Shown: piece after piece, positions 1-9,019 of the stretch
How positions within the stretch are numbered: position 1 is the first letter of the stretch
Layout: the number at the start of each line of letters is the position of its first letter
The notes under the pieces: model-generated
Seen by the model: the letters and a program-made list of their open reading frames with translations, nothing else
The model's database searches: none
What the model was told of the DNA's origin: nothing
Assembly: GCA_003213165.1 (NCBI GenBank)
Contig: QCNO01000001.1
Location: 1-64,000, forward strand
Source of the DNA: OCS155 cluster bacterium AG-426-D23
Lineage (GTDB): Bacteria; Actinomycetota; Acidimicrobiia; Actinomarinales; Actinomarinaceae
Reading direction: 5' to 3'
Length of the DNA stretch: 64,000 nucleotides
Program-made: the position numbers and the translations under genes

Positions 1-867
1 AATATTGATTTGAATAATGTAGTTGGTACAGGTCAAAATGGAAGAATAAAAAGAGAAGATATTGAAAATTACATTTCATCGGGAAATCAAGGCTCTACTA
101 CATCAACTATATCAGAGGATTCAATCAAGAAAGAAACTACTCAATCAGCTGATAAAAATAAATCAATATCTAGATTGAGAAAAAGAATCGCAGAAAATAT
201 GGTTTTATCAAAACAAACATCTGCTCATGTAATGACTTCTATCGAAGTAGATTATGAAAATGTTGAAACAATCAGATCAAAACAAAAAGTTAAATTTAAA
301 GAAGAAAATGGTTTTTCGCTAACCTATTTGCCATTCATTTCATTAGCAACAATTTCTGCATTAAGAGAATTCCCATCCGTCAATAGTTCTTTTGACATAG
401 AGAAAGGCATTCATGATATTCATAGTCATGTAAACCTTGGTATTGCTGTCGATTTAAATCAAGAAGGGTTATTGGTTGGAACTATAGCAGAAGCTGATTC
501 CTTCAACTTAAAAGGATTAGCAAGAAAAATTTCAGAAACATCAAGGTTATTAAGAGATGGTAAGTATGGTTTAGAGGATGTAACAGGAAGTACTTTTACA
601 ATATCAAACAATGGTTCATTTAACTCTTTCATCACATCACCAATAATAAATCAACCAAATGTAGCTATTTTATCAACAGAATCTGTCAAGAAACGACCTG
701 TAGTAATACAATCACAAGATGGTTCTGATTCAATAGCTATAAGACATACAGGAGTTTTAAGTTTAACTTGGGACCATCGAGTATTTGATGGTTCTATTGC
801 TTTGTTATTTTTAAATCATATAAAGGATAAATTAGAAAACCCTGATTGGTCACAGGGATTAGATTGA
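1..867 (+). CDS. 2-oxoacid dehydrogenase E2 (dihydrolipoamide acyltransferase), C-terminal part, cut by window edge
   Basis: The frame is open from base 1, so the TTG at 10 used by the ORF track is probably not the start; the N-terminal lipoyl domain(s) lie outside the window. The visible part begins in a peripheral-subunit-binding domain (VVGTGQNGRIKREDIENYI), then an acidic/Ser-Thr linker, then the acyltransferase domain. The catalytic signature DHRVFDGS is near the C terminus. In this family the E2 carries the acyl group on lipoyl-lysine and passes it to CoA. The sequence does not tell pyruvate, 2-oxoglutarate and branched-chain E2 apart, so no gene symbol is given. The stop overlaps the start of the lipoylation gene downstream (TTGA), which fits cofactor and apo-enzyme being made together. 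Confidence 0.93.
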   Translation, partial: NIDLNNVVGTGQNGRIKREDIENYISSGNQGSTTSTISEDSIKKETTQSADKNKSISRLRKRIAENMVLSKQTSAHVMTSIEVDYENVETIRSKQKVKFKEENGFSLTYLPFISLATISALREFPSVNSSFDIEKGIHDIHSHVNLGIAVDLNQEGLLVGTIAEADSFNLKGLARKISETSRLLRDGKYGLEDVTGSTFTISNNGSFNSFITSPIINQPNVAILSTESVKKRPVVIQSQDGSDSIAIRHTGVLSLTWDHRVFDGSIALLFLNHIKDKLENPDWSQGLD

Positions 868-2492
868 GAGATTTAAATATACGATGGTTGGGTAAATTAC
901 CTTATTCTGAAGCTTATGATTTACAGCTCGGATTACATAGATCAGTCTCACAAGAAGAATCGAAAGATGATTACCTTCTCTTATTAGAGCATAATAATGT
1001 AATTACATCCGGCAGGTCCAGCAAAGAAAATAATTTACTAGCTTCAAAAGGTCAACTACATGAACTTGGGATTGAGTATTTTGAAACTGATAGAGGCGGT
1101 GATATCACTTATCATGGAGACGGACAATTAATTGGATATCCAATAATTCGGCTTTCTGATCCTAAGAAAGTTATTCCATTTGTTCGAAACATAGAAAATG
1201 TAATAATTGATTCGTTAAGAAAATTTAAAATAGATTCTTTTACTAAAGAAAATGATACAGGTGTTTGGACTGCAAAAGGTAAAATTGCTTCTATAGGTAT
1301 TAAAGTCAGTAAATGGTCAACATACCATGGTTTTTCACTGAATATTTTTGATTCATTAGAGGGGTATCAATTAATTAACCCTTGTGGAAACCAATCAGAA
1401 CAAATTACATCCATTCACCAATTTAATCCAGATATATCATTTGAAGAAGTTGCGAGTGAAATATCAGATACCTTTGCAAAAGTTTTTAAATATACAAAGG
1501 TAGATAAACAGTTTTCTCAATTTACCCCTAGGCAACTAAAGAGAACTAAAGAATTCAATATTGATCAAATGGTTAAGGACGGAGTATTTAAAATAAACCA
1601 AAATAAAATCCCAGTGACTGTTAGAGGTGTTTTGCCAAGTGAACCTACAAGACCTGAATGGATGAAAGTTAAGGCAAATTTGGGAAGTGATTATGTTTCA
1701 CTAAAAAATTTATTAAGTGAAAAAAAATTAAATACTGTATGTGAGGAAGCTTCATGCCCAAATATATATGAATGCTGGTCAATGGGAACTGCGACTTTTA
1801 TGATTATGGGTGACGTTTGTACTCGTGCATGTGGTTTTTGTGATGTAAAAACTGGTAAGCCTGGTGAACTTGACTTAGGAGAACCACTTAGAGTTGCAGA
1901 AAGTGTCCAAGCAATGAATCTCACTCACGCTGTAATTACGTCAGTCAATCGAGATGATCTTCAAGATGGAGGGTCCATGTTTTTTGCTGATACGATTAGA
2001 GCTGTTAAAGAGAAAAATAGTAATTGTGATGTTGAAGTATTAGTTCCTGATTTTAAAGGCTTGAGAACAGCAATACAAAATATAATTGATGCATCCCCAG
2101 AGGTTTTTAATCATAATTTAGAAACTGTACCGAGACTTCAAAGAGAGATTCGAACGGCTGCATCTTACGGAAGATCTCTTTCCCTACTTGAGTATGTAAA
2201 AAAACAGGGATTTATGGGTAAAACTAAAACTGGTTTAATTGTAGGGATGGGAGAGACTAAAGAAGAAGTTATATCAGTATTAAAAGATTTATCAAAAATT
2301 GAAGTGGATATTGTCACTATTGGTCAATACTTAAGGCCAACTGCAAAGCATAGACCAATAGACAGATATGCAACGATTGAGGAATTTGAAGATTATAAGA
2401 TCATTGGTGAATCATATGGCATTCCACATGTTGAATCTGGACCACTCGTTAGGTCCTCATATCATGCAAAAGATTCTTTTGCCTCTGCATAG
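864..2492 (+). CDS. lipBA: Fused octanoyltransferase-lipoyl synthase (LipB-LipA)
   Basis: One uninterrupted frame carries both steps of de novo lipoylation. Residues ~1-210 are LipB: RGGDITYHGDGQLIGYP, the conserved Lys in GKIASIGIK and the catalytic Cys in NPCGNQSEQITS. A linker of ~30 residues leads to LipA (from about residue 250): the auxiliary cluster CEEASCPNIYEC (CX4CX5C), the radical-SAM CTRACGFC (CX3CX2C) and the C-terminal RSSY. All known catalytic residues of both enzymes are present, so the fusion should be bifunctional: octanoyl transfer from ACP, then sulfur insertion. The ORF track starts at TTG 846. I prefer TTG 864, which forms a TTGA overlap with the E2 stop and has CAGGGA at a suitable distance upstream. 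LipB and LipA are normally separate proteins. Confidence 0.93.
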   Translation: MRDLNIRWLGKLPYSEAYDLQLGLHRSVSQEESKDDYLLLLEHNNVITSGRSSKENNLLASKGQLHELGIEYFETDRGGDITYHGDGQLIGYPIIRLSDPKKVIPFVRNIENVIIDSLRKFKIDSFTKENDTGVWTAKGKIASIGIKVSKWSTYHGFSLNIFDSLEGYQLINPCGNQSEQITSIHQFNPDISFEEVASEISDTFAKVFKYTKVDKQFSQFTPRQLKRTKEFNIDQMVKDGVFKINQNKIPVTVRGVLPSEPTRPEWMKVKANLGSDYVSLKNLLSEKKLNTVCEEASCPNIYECWSMGTATFMIMGDVCTRACGFCDVKTGKPGELDLGEPLRVAESVQAMNLTHAVITSVNRDDLQDGGSMFFADTIRAVKEKNSNCDVEVLVPDFKGLRTAIQNIIDASPEVFNHNLETVPRLQREIRTAASYGRSLSLLEYVKKQGFMGKTKTGLIVGMGETKEEVISVLKDLSKIEVDIVTIGQYLRPTAKHRPIDRYATIEEFEDYKIIGESYGIPHVESGPLVRSSYHAKDSFASA

Positions 2493-2511
2493 ATTCTTAT
2501 ATACTTAATCT

Positions 2512-4422
2512 GTGTTCGATAATGTAACTAAATCCATAAGAGTACTTTCTGCTGGTAGTGTAGAAAAAGCAAATTCTGGGCATCCTGGTATGCCATTAGG
2601 AATGGCAGATGTAGGAACTGTTCTTTACAAAAATTTTCTAAAAGTTTCTAACGATTGCCCAAGCTGGATTAATAGAGACAGATTTGTATTAAGTGCCGGA
2701 CATGGATCTGCATTGTTATATAGCCTATTGCATTTTAATGGATTCGATATATCAATAAATGACATGAAAATCTTTAGACAATTGAAATCAAAAACACCTG
2801 GGCATCCTGAGTTAGACACAAAATTAGGAATTGACATAACAACAGGTCCACTAGGACAAGGTTTTGCAACTGGAGTTGGACTAGCTTTAGCAGAATCATA
2901 TCTTTCAAATACATTCGGAGATAAAATTATTAATCATTTTACTTACGGAATTGTATCAGATGGGGACTTGATGGAAGGATTGTCTCAGGAGGCAGCAGAA
3001 CTTGCTGCTTTATGGGGATTAGGAAAATTAATTTATATATTTGACGATAACAATATTTCAATTGATGGAAATGTAGACAAGGTGTCAGTAACTAATCAGA
3101 AAACAAAATTTGAATCTTTTGGCTGGGATGTTCAATCTATAGATGGTCATAATGAGAATGAAATAATCAAGGCGGTAAACATTGCAAAAGCCAACACATC
3201 TCAACCTTCTTTAATTATTGCTAAGTCCACAATTGGTAAATTCTCACCTAATAAAGAAAATACAAGTGGTGTACACGGTTCACCACTTGGTGAGGAAGAA
3301 ATGAAACAATTTTTAGAAAACCTAGCCTGGTCGGCTGATCCTTTTGAACACCCAAAGTCAGTATATGAATATTTTGATGAGAAAAGACAAATAGATAATG
3401 AAGAATATAAAAAATGGAAACAAGAACTTGAAAAAAAATTATTGGAAGATTCAGAATTTAAACTTTTATGGGATCAATTTAACAAAAAAAACATAGCGAA
3501 TATCAATACAGCACTTAGTGGCAAGAAAGCAACACGTGTAGCTGGTAGTGAAGTCCTAAAAGAAATTGGTAAGTTTAATAAATTTATATTAGGTGGGTCA
3601 GCAGACTTAGCAGCATCAACAAAGCAAATTATTTCAGATGCAGTTTATTCATCTGACAATCAAACTGGACAAGTTCTTGAATATGGAGTCAGGGAACATG
3701 CTATGGCTGCGATTACTAACGGCATAACCCTCCACAGTTCATTAGTTGGGTTTGGGTCAACATTTTTGGTATTTTCAGATTATATGAGGCCAAGCATAAG
3801 GCTTGCTGCATTAATGGAACTAAACTCTGTTTTTATATTTACCCATGACTCCATTTATCTGGGAGAAGATGGACCTACACACCAACCAGTAGAGCATCTT
3901 ATGTCACTAAGACTTATACCAGGTGTTGACGTGATAAGACCTTCGAACAGTGAAGAAATAGTATATTCATATCAATACATTTTCTCAAAAACTAATAACC
4001 CTAAAGTTTTAGTTTTAACAAGACAAAATATTGACTATTTAGATACAAACGCTTCTTATGAAGATTTTAAAAAAGGGTATTATGAATTAGCTCATGGAAC
4101 TGATGCGACAATTTTTGCTTCGGGGTCAGAAGTTAATCTTGCTGTGGAAGTTAGTAAGTTGTTAAAAGGAAAATCAATACAGATAATTAGTACTCCAATA
4201 CTTAATAAATTGAAACCAGAGATAATCGACTCTCTATGTATTAATAATAAAGTTTTCACTATTGAGTTAGGAAGATCGATAGGCTGGCAAGACTATGTAG
4301 GACCAGTAACAAAAAGTTTTAGTATAGATTCCTTTGGGGCTTCAGCGCCAATTAATCAGTTAGAAGATAATTTCAACATGGAAGCAAAAAAAATATCTCA
4401 GCAGATTTTAGATCTAATATAA
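2512..4422 (+). CDS. tkt: Transketolase
   Basis: This is a full-length transketolase (636 aa), the thiamine-diphosphate enzyme that moves two-carbon units in the non-oxidative pentose phosphate pathway. The N terminus has AGSVEKANSGHPGMPLGMA, the ThDP/Mg motif region is VSDGDLMEGLSQEAAELA followed by DDNNISIDG, and the pyrimidine-domain glutamate region is LEYGVREHAM. The GTG start leaves an N terminus of normal family length. It lies 19 bp after lipBA on the same strand, so co-transcription is plausible. Its 3' end meets the oppositely oriented SpoIID gene with a 1-bp gap. No transaldolase or other pentose phosphate gene is seen nearby. Confidence 0.96.
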   Translation: MFDNVTKSIRVLSAGSVEKANSGHPGMPLGMADVGTVLYKNFLKVSNDCPSWINRDRFVLSAGHGSALLYSLLHFNGFDISINDMKIFRQLKSKTPGHPELDTKLGIDITTGPLGQGFATGVGLALAESYLSNTFGDKIINHFTYGIVSDGDLMEGLSQEAAELAALWGLGKLIYIFDDNNISIDGNVDKVSVTNQKTKFESFGWDVQSIDGHNENEIIKAVNIAKANTSQPSLIIAKSTIGKFSPNKENTSGVHGSPLGEEEMKQFLENLAWSADPFEHPKSVYEYFDEKRQIDNEEYKKWKQELEKKLLEDSEFKLLWDQFNKKNIANINTALSGKKATRVAGSEVLKEIGKFNKFILGGSADLAASTKQIISDAVYSSDNQTGQVLEYGVREHAMAAITNGITLHSSLVGFGSTFLVFSDYMRPSIRLAALMELNSVFIFTHDSIYLGEDGPTHQPVEHLMSLRLIPGVDVIRPSNSEEIVYSYQYIFSKTNNPKVLVLTRQNIDYLDTNASYEDFKKGYYELAHGTDATIFASGSEVNLAVEVSKLLKGKSIQIISTPILNKLKPEIIDSLCINNKVFTIELGRSIGWQDYVGPVTKSFSIDSFGASAPINQLEDNFNMEAKKISQQILDLI

Positions 4423-4423
4423 A

Positions 4424-7393
4424 TTAACAACCTGTATAAGATCGCATAGCGGATTTCGTCCTATTTCCAGCCACACCATCAGGTATTAAACCGACTTTTC
4501 TTTGAAATGCTTTTATGGCTTCTTTTGTATAAGAACCCATTTCTCCATCAATTATTCCAGGATTAAATCCGTTATTTGAGAGATATGTTTGGATATCTGC
4601 AACTGAATCTAATTTGGCTCCGGTATTATCTCTTGCATTACAAACATTAGTACTTCTGCAACCTGTATAAGCACGCATTGCACTTTTGGTTTTATTACCA
4701 ACGATTCCATCTGCTAAAAGGCCACTTTCTTTTTGGAATGCGATAACAGCATTTTTAGTTTTTGGCCCACTTTGTCCATCAATTGGACCAGGATTGAAAC
4801 CATTATTCGATAAGAATTGTTGTACATCTAATATTGAATTTATAACCAAACTTGAATTGTCTTTGGGAACACATGCATCGTTACCTGCATTCGGATTTGA
4901 AACTGCAGTTGCACTAGCATCTTCAACTTCCGAACCATTTGCAGACCACCCTTCTTGGAAAGGATTTGAATTAAATGTATCACTTGAAATTAAAGATTTA
5001 TTTACCATTTGGTTCACTATGTACGCAACTTCACCTATTGATATTTTTCTACTTGGACAAAATTTATCTTGCAGAGAACTACAAGCTGGAATAACATCAT
5101 TTGCAGCCAAAACATTAATTTCATTTGTCCATTTACTTGCACCCTCATCAGAGTATTTATCTATTGCTCCTGATAAATTTGTTGTAGATCCTGCTGTAAT
5201 GGCTTTGACAAGCATACATGCAAACTGATCTCTAGATATGGTTTCTGTTGGTTGAAACTGGAATGGGCTGCCTATACATACTTGTATTCCATAATAAGGT
5301 ATGCCATTAATTGCTTTTTGAAAAATGCTTTGATCATCATCACTGTATGCATTTGGTGCATCTAATGAAATTCCTCCGATAACTGTGACCACAGCAGCTG
5401 CTTCTTCTCTTGTCATAGTTTTAGCCTGACAAGCTGATGAAGTTTCAGTGCAGTTATTTAACAATCCAGCTCCAGATAAATAATTTAATCCTGCTGTAGA
5501 AGTTGCATACTGAGCAACATCGCCAGTAGTGCTTGTAACACTTGTACCATTAGTAGAAGTAGTGGGCGAAGTGTTAACTGTTACTGGTCCAACTGAAAGG
5601 TTTGACACATCTGATTGACTGGATGTTTTAAAATAATGAGAGGTAAATCCTAATTGAGATTTAATATTTCTTCCTGATTTTGTGACAGTTTTTGAAGAAC
5701 CATTTCTAAAACCTTTCATTGTTACTTCAATAGCCGCCCCAGATTCTGCCACGGATGAAATATATATATCTGTGATTGAATCAAAACAAGGAATGTCTCC
5801 ACACAGTATGTTTTTGGATAATTGATAAGTTGAGAAGTCATAAGACCATGCAGCTTTTGGATTTCCTACTCTGTTGTCAACTGACCAAGGATCATCAACT
5901 GTTTGAAGATATGGCCACGCAGTGGCAGAACCAAATCCAACTGCATTATTATTTGTTTTTCCACCAGTAGATGAAGAGTAGAACGCTTGAATTACAGAGC
6001 TTTGAGTGTAACCACCAGAGTATGTTATCACTTTTCCTGATGTGTTATTTACAGCTTGAACCCAATTAGGACCAGCTATTTCCTTTAAATACCCATAATA
6101 GTATTGACTTGATGCGGTTGAACCAATATGACACCAACAATATGCTTGCCTAGATGTAGATAAGCCCGCGTTCAGATCTGTAGATTGAGCTGGTATATTT
6201 TGTTTTAAATATTGATAAACTGCATAACTCCTACCAACAAGTGCTTGAGCTTCTAATGCTTTCACATTCCAGTGCGATGGCATTTCTGCAAGTCCATATA
6301 AATACTTTTCTATATTTACTGATAAAACAACATGAAATCCTGAAGAGACATTTTGTGAACGTAATTTAAGTACACCATGTTTGTGTTCACGAGGCCCAAC
6401 TCTAATTCTTCCACCGTCAGACCAACTGATACCAATATTACAACTAGCTGTTGTTCTATTAACAAGAGGATGACCATTAAAGTAGCATCCATTTCCATTT
6501 GAAATTACATTAACTGTTGCCCCACCACTTATTTTTAGCGGTCCAAATATAGATTCACATGAGCCATCTAAACTTGCCTCGGACTTGATTTTATTTAATG
6601 TTTCAGTATCAATACTCCCTGACTGACTCAGGCCAACGGATGCTTGGTAATTTTTTAAAGCATTTGATGTTTTATCACCAAAAGCACCGTCAACAGGACC
6701 GGGTTCGAAGCCTCTAGAAGTTAAGAATACTTGAACTCCTGCCACATCAGAAAGTCCATCTTGGCAAATAGAGAGTGTAGGTGGACTAGATGAAGGAAGT
6801 GTAGTCAGATTTATACTCCTAGCATTTCTTGCTAGACCAACCCACAAAGAATTGTTATCAGTTGCAATATCTGGAGATGATAAGTTAATTTCAGATAGTT
6901 TTTTTACGGTAGTGTCTTTGAAGTAATAATCAACAACCTCAGTAGATGTACATGAACTAGTATTATTGCAAAAACTTGCACCAAGTTCTGTTAAACCCTT
7001 GGCACCATATTGGCTAAGTCCAACACCATGACCCCAACCACTACCAGTGAAAGTAAAAGACACTGTACTATATGCTCTCATTGCTTGTTTTGTTGCTGGA
7101 CCAACAACGCCATCAGGTGTCAAACCAACTGATTTTTGAAAAGTTATAATTGCATTATTAGTTCTTGAGCCACTCAAGCCATCAATTGGTCCAGGATTAA
7201 ACCCATTACAACTAAGAAATGTTTGAATATCAAAGAGATTATCAAGCGGAGCCACTGCATTATCCACGCAGAACATATTTGAGTCATTTTTAATTTCAAA
7301 TGCTTTTGCTTCTTCTTCTGGTGATAGAACTAATGCGAAAGCTATTAAAAACGCAAAAATATAACTAAATTTCTTTAATAACCCCTGTTTCAT
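4424..7393 (-). CDS. Secreted SpoIID/LytB-domain protein with four peptidoglycan-binding repeats and SLH-like segment
   Basis: This 989-aa protein has an N-terminal signal peptide (hydrophobic FLIAFALVLS, then AKA). Four PG_binding_1-type repeats share the pattern FL..NGFNPGPIDG...G..T..A...FQ: one after the signal, one near residue 210-270 and two at the C terminus that each end AMR(A/S)YTGC. Between them lie GSGWGHGVGLSQYGAKGL and the SpoIID core (YLYGLAEMPSHWNVKALEAQALVGRSYA). Having the WGHG motif before the core is what I recall for actinobacterial family members. Around residues 640-790 is an S-layer-homology-like region (TMTREEAAAVV; ISRDQFACMLV). The family acts on or binds peptidoglycan; whether this copy is lytic is not known. 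It is monocistronic, convergent with tkt. Confidence 0.88.
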   Translation of the reverse strand: MKQGLLKKFSYIFAFLIAFALVLSPEEEAKAFEIKNDSNMFCVDNAVAPLDNLFDIQTFLSCNGFNPGPIDGLSGSRTNNAIITFQKSVGLTPDGVVGPATKQAMRAYSTVSFTFTGSGWGHGVGLSQYGAKGLTELGASFCNNTSSCTSTEVVDYYFKDTTVKKLSEINLSSPDIATDNNSLWVGLARNARSINLTTLPSSSPPTLSICQDGLSDVAGVQVFLTSRGFEPGPVDGAFGDKTSNALKNYQASVGLSQSGSIDTETLNKIKSEASLDGSCESIFGPLKISGGATVNVISNGNGCYFNGHPLVNRTTASCNIGISWSDGGRIRVGPREHKHGVLKLRSQNVSSGFHVVLSVNIEKYLYGLAEMPSHWNVKALEAQALVGRSYAVYQYLKQNIPAQSTDLNAGLSTSRQAYCWCHIGSTASSQYYYGYLKEIAGPNWVQAVNNTSGKVITYSGGYTQSSVIQAFYSSSTGGKTNNNAVGFGSATAWPYLQTVDDPWSVDNRVGNPKAAWSYDFSTYQLSKNILCGDIPCFDSITDIYISSVAESGAAIEVTMKGFRNGSSKTVTKSGRNIKSQLGFTSHYFKTSSQSDVSNLSVGPVTVNTSPTTSTNGTSVTSTTGDVAQYATSTAGLNYLSGAGLLNNCTETSSACQAKTMTREEAAAVVTVIGGISLDAPNAYSDDDQSIFQKAINGIPYYGIQVCIGSPFQFQPTETISRDQFACMLVKAITAGSTTNLSGAIDKYSDEGASKWTNEINVLAANDVIPACSSLQDKFCPSRKISIGEVAYIVNQMVNKSLISSDTFNSNPFQEGWSANGSEVEDASATAVSNPNAGNDACVPKDNSSLVINSILDVQQFLSNNGFNPGPIDGQSGPKTKNAVIAFQKESGLLADGIVGNKTKSAMRAYTGCRSTNVCNARDNTGAKLDSVADIQTYLSNNGFNPGIIDGEMGSYTKEAIKAFQRKVGLIPDGVAGNRTKSAMRSYTGC

Positions 7394-7423
7394 GTAATCA
7401 TTGTAGATAAATTGATATTTTTA

Positions 7424-7777
7424 TCATAATCCCGCATTATTTTTCCAATTTCTAAACATACTTAATCCATAAGTAAAGAAAAGGTAAATGATAAAAATTC
7501 CATAAGTTAATGGAAATAACTTTCCTGCAAATTCAGGAAAAATCACTGGGGGTAAAAATAATAAAGAAAAAGACATCAATAATCCTAAGATTTTATTTTT
7601 ATCTAATGCATCAAGACAAATTGAAAATAATATTAAATACATTACAAATGTCAGAAAAAATTCAGGTGAAAAAAAGTTAATTGAACTACTTTCTTCAAGA
7701 AAATAAATTATTCCAATAAAAGCAAAACTTAATAATGTGGCTTTTTTGAAATTTTTTTTCAATATCAATAAAAACAT
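7424..7777 (-). CDS. Small integral membrane protein, unknown
   Basis: About 117 residues with roughly four hydrophobic helices, a basic N terminus (LKKNFKK) and a basic C terminus (FRNWKNN). I do not recognise the family. The ORF track begins at TTG 7804. The ATG at 7777, nine codons later, is a more natural start and leaves a short intergenic space to the divergent membrane gene; the longer start would overlap that gene's ATG. The gene lies 30 bp upstream of the SpoIID gene on the same strand and may be co-transcribed with it, but nothing in the sequence gives a function. Confidence 0.6.
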   Translation of the reverse strand: MFLLILKKNFKKATLLSFAFIGIIYFLEESSSINFFSPEFFLTFVMYLILFSICLDALDKNKILGLLMSFSLLFLPPVIFPEFAGKLFPLTYGIFIIYLFFTYGLSMFRNWKNNAGL

Positions 7778-7798
7778 ATATATTATTGTAAAGAATAT

Positions 7799-8461
7799 AT
7801 GCAATTGAGTCAGTTTACCTACATCTTTTTAACACTATGTGTACCATTTTTTGCTTATATCATTAAAAGCACTGAACCGAAAAAGGGTTTTAGTATTCTA
7901 TTTTCTGCAGTGATTGCAATGAATATTTTTCTTTATATGAATCAATTTTCTTATATTGGAGCATTTTTTCTCGCAATGTATCTTAATTTCTTTAAAAGGT
8001 CAGAAAAATTTTATCTTCTACTGCTTAGCTTTATTAGTTTTTTAGTTGGAGCTTTCACTTTGGTAGGCCAAACCTTATTTATGTCTGCATTGCCAATAAT
8101 GATGGTATCTTCTGTATTTTCTTTAATGATGATAGGACATTGGTTTTTGGTAGATCCTACAATAAGCAGGGATGGCATGAAAAACACAGCCTTATTCTCC
8201 ACCTATTTATCAATTGGAATTTCAATTCTGGTATTTTCTGGTTTGTACGAGAGTTCATCAAGTTTATTTAATTTAATTTCTACAAATATGATTGATAATA
8301 TCATTATATTTTTATATTTATCTGCAGCAATACTGTCTTTTGGTTCATACAAATCTTTAAAAGAAACGTCTTATACAGGAGTAATGGCCAGTACAGGGCT
8401 GAGTTATCTATCATTAATCGTATCGATGGGTGCATCTGGTACATTAATACTTTCTATATAA
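7799..8461 (+). CDS. Polytopic membrane protein, unknown
   Basis: A 220-aa, very hydrophobic protein with about seven predicted membrane helices and no obvious soluble domain or catalytic motif. The start is the ATG at 7799, about 20 bp from the divergent small membrane gene, so the two probably share a promoter region. The cobalamin adenosyltransferase gene follows 15 bp later on the same strand. I cannot assign a family; Ser- and Gly-containing helices could fit a transporter-like fold, but that is a guess. Confidence 0.65.
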   Translation: MQLSQFTYIFLTLCVPFFAYIIKSTEPKKGFSILFSAVIAMNIFLYMNQFSYIGAFFLAMYLNFFKRSEKFYLLLLSFISFLVGAFTLVGQTLFMSALPIMMVSSVFSLMMIGHWFLVDPTISRDGMKNTALFSTYLSIGISILVFSGLYESSSSLFNLISTNMIDNIIIFLYLSAAILSFGSYKSLKETSYTGVMASTGLSYLSLIVSMGASGTLILSI

Positions 8462-8476
8462 CACTAATCTAAGAGT

Positions 8477-9019
8477 ATGAAAATTTATACAAAGAAAGGT
8501 GACAAAGGAGATACCAGTCTTCTATATGGCGATCAGGTCTCAAAAGATAATATTGCACCAGAAGCATACGGATCAGTTGACGAACTTGTTGCTGCACTTG
8601 GTTTGATTAGATGTGAAGATAAGTTACCAATTGAAGTGAAAGATACAACTCTTCGAATTCAGAGAGAATTATTTATTGTTGGTGCAGAGTTAGCAACAGA
8701 CAAAGAAAAGAGAAATAAATTAGAAGATGGTAAAACAAGGGTAACTGAATCTATGATTGAAACTCTTGAGAAAGATATCGACTTCCTTACTGAAAAAAAT
8801 GGTATACCTACGTATTTTGTTGTTCCTGGTGAAAATGTAATATCGGCAAAATTTGATTGGGCAAGGGTGGTTTCCAGAAGAGCTGAAAGGAAATGTGTTA
8901 CATGGTATAAAACTTTACAAATTGAAGACACAAAAGTTGTAACGTACCTGAACAGGTTGTCGGACTTTCTTTGGATGATGGCACGTGAATTTGAAGAAGA
9001 TTGGACACCAAGTAGCTAA
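8477..9019 (+). CDS. PduO-type ATP:cob(I)alamin adenosyltransferase
   Basis: This 180-aa protein matches the PduO/MMAB family at full single-domain length. It has the N-terminal ATP-binding motif TKKGDKGDTSLLYGD, then EAYGSVDELVAALG, and the basic SRRAERKCV motif near residue 135. The family transfers adenosyl from ATP to cob(I)alamin to make adenosylcobalamin, used by enzymes such as methylmalonyl-CoA mutase or class II ribonucleotide reductase. No B12 riboswitch or cobalamin biosynthesis gene is visible, so salvage of imported corrinoid is the likely use. The stop overlaps the pepA ATG (TAATG), indicating translational coupling. Confidence 0.94.
   Translation: MKIYTKKGDKGDTSLLYGDQVSKDNIAPEAYGSVDELVAALGLIRCEDKLPIEVKDTTLRIQRELFIVGAELATDKEKRNKLEDGKTRVTESMIETLEKDIDFLTEKNGIPTYFVVPGENVISAKFDWARVVSRRAERKCVTWYKTLQIEDTKVVTYLNRLSDFLWMMAREFEEDWTPSS

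Noticed and set aside
4686-5228. 180-aa plus-strand ORF
   Set aside because: Antisense shadow of the repetitive SpoIID/peptidoglycan-binding gene; no family features.
8462-8476. Cobalamin riboswitch before the adenosyltransferase
   Set aside because: Only 15 bp separate the gene from its upstream neighbour; no room for the element.
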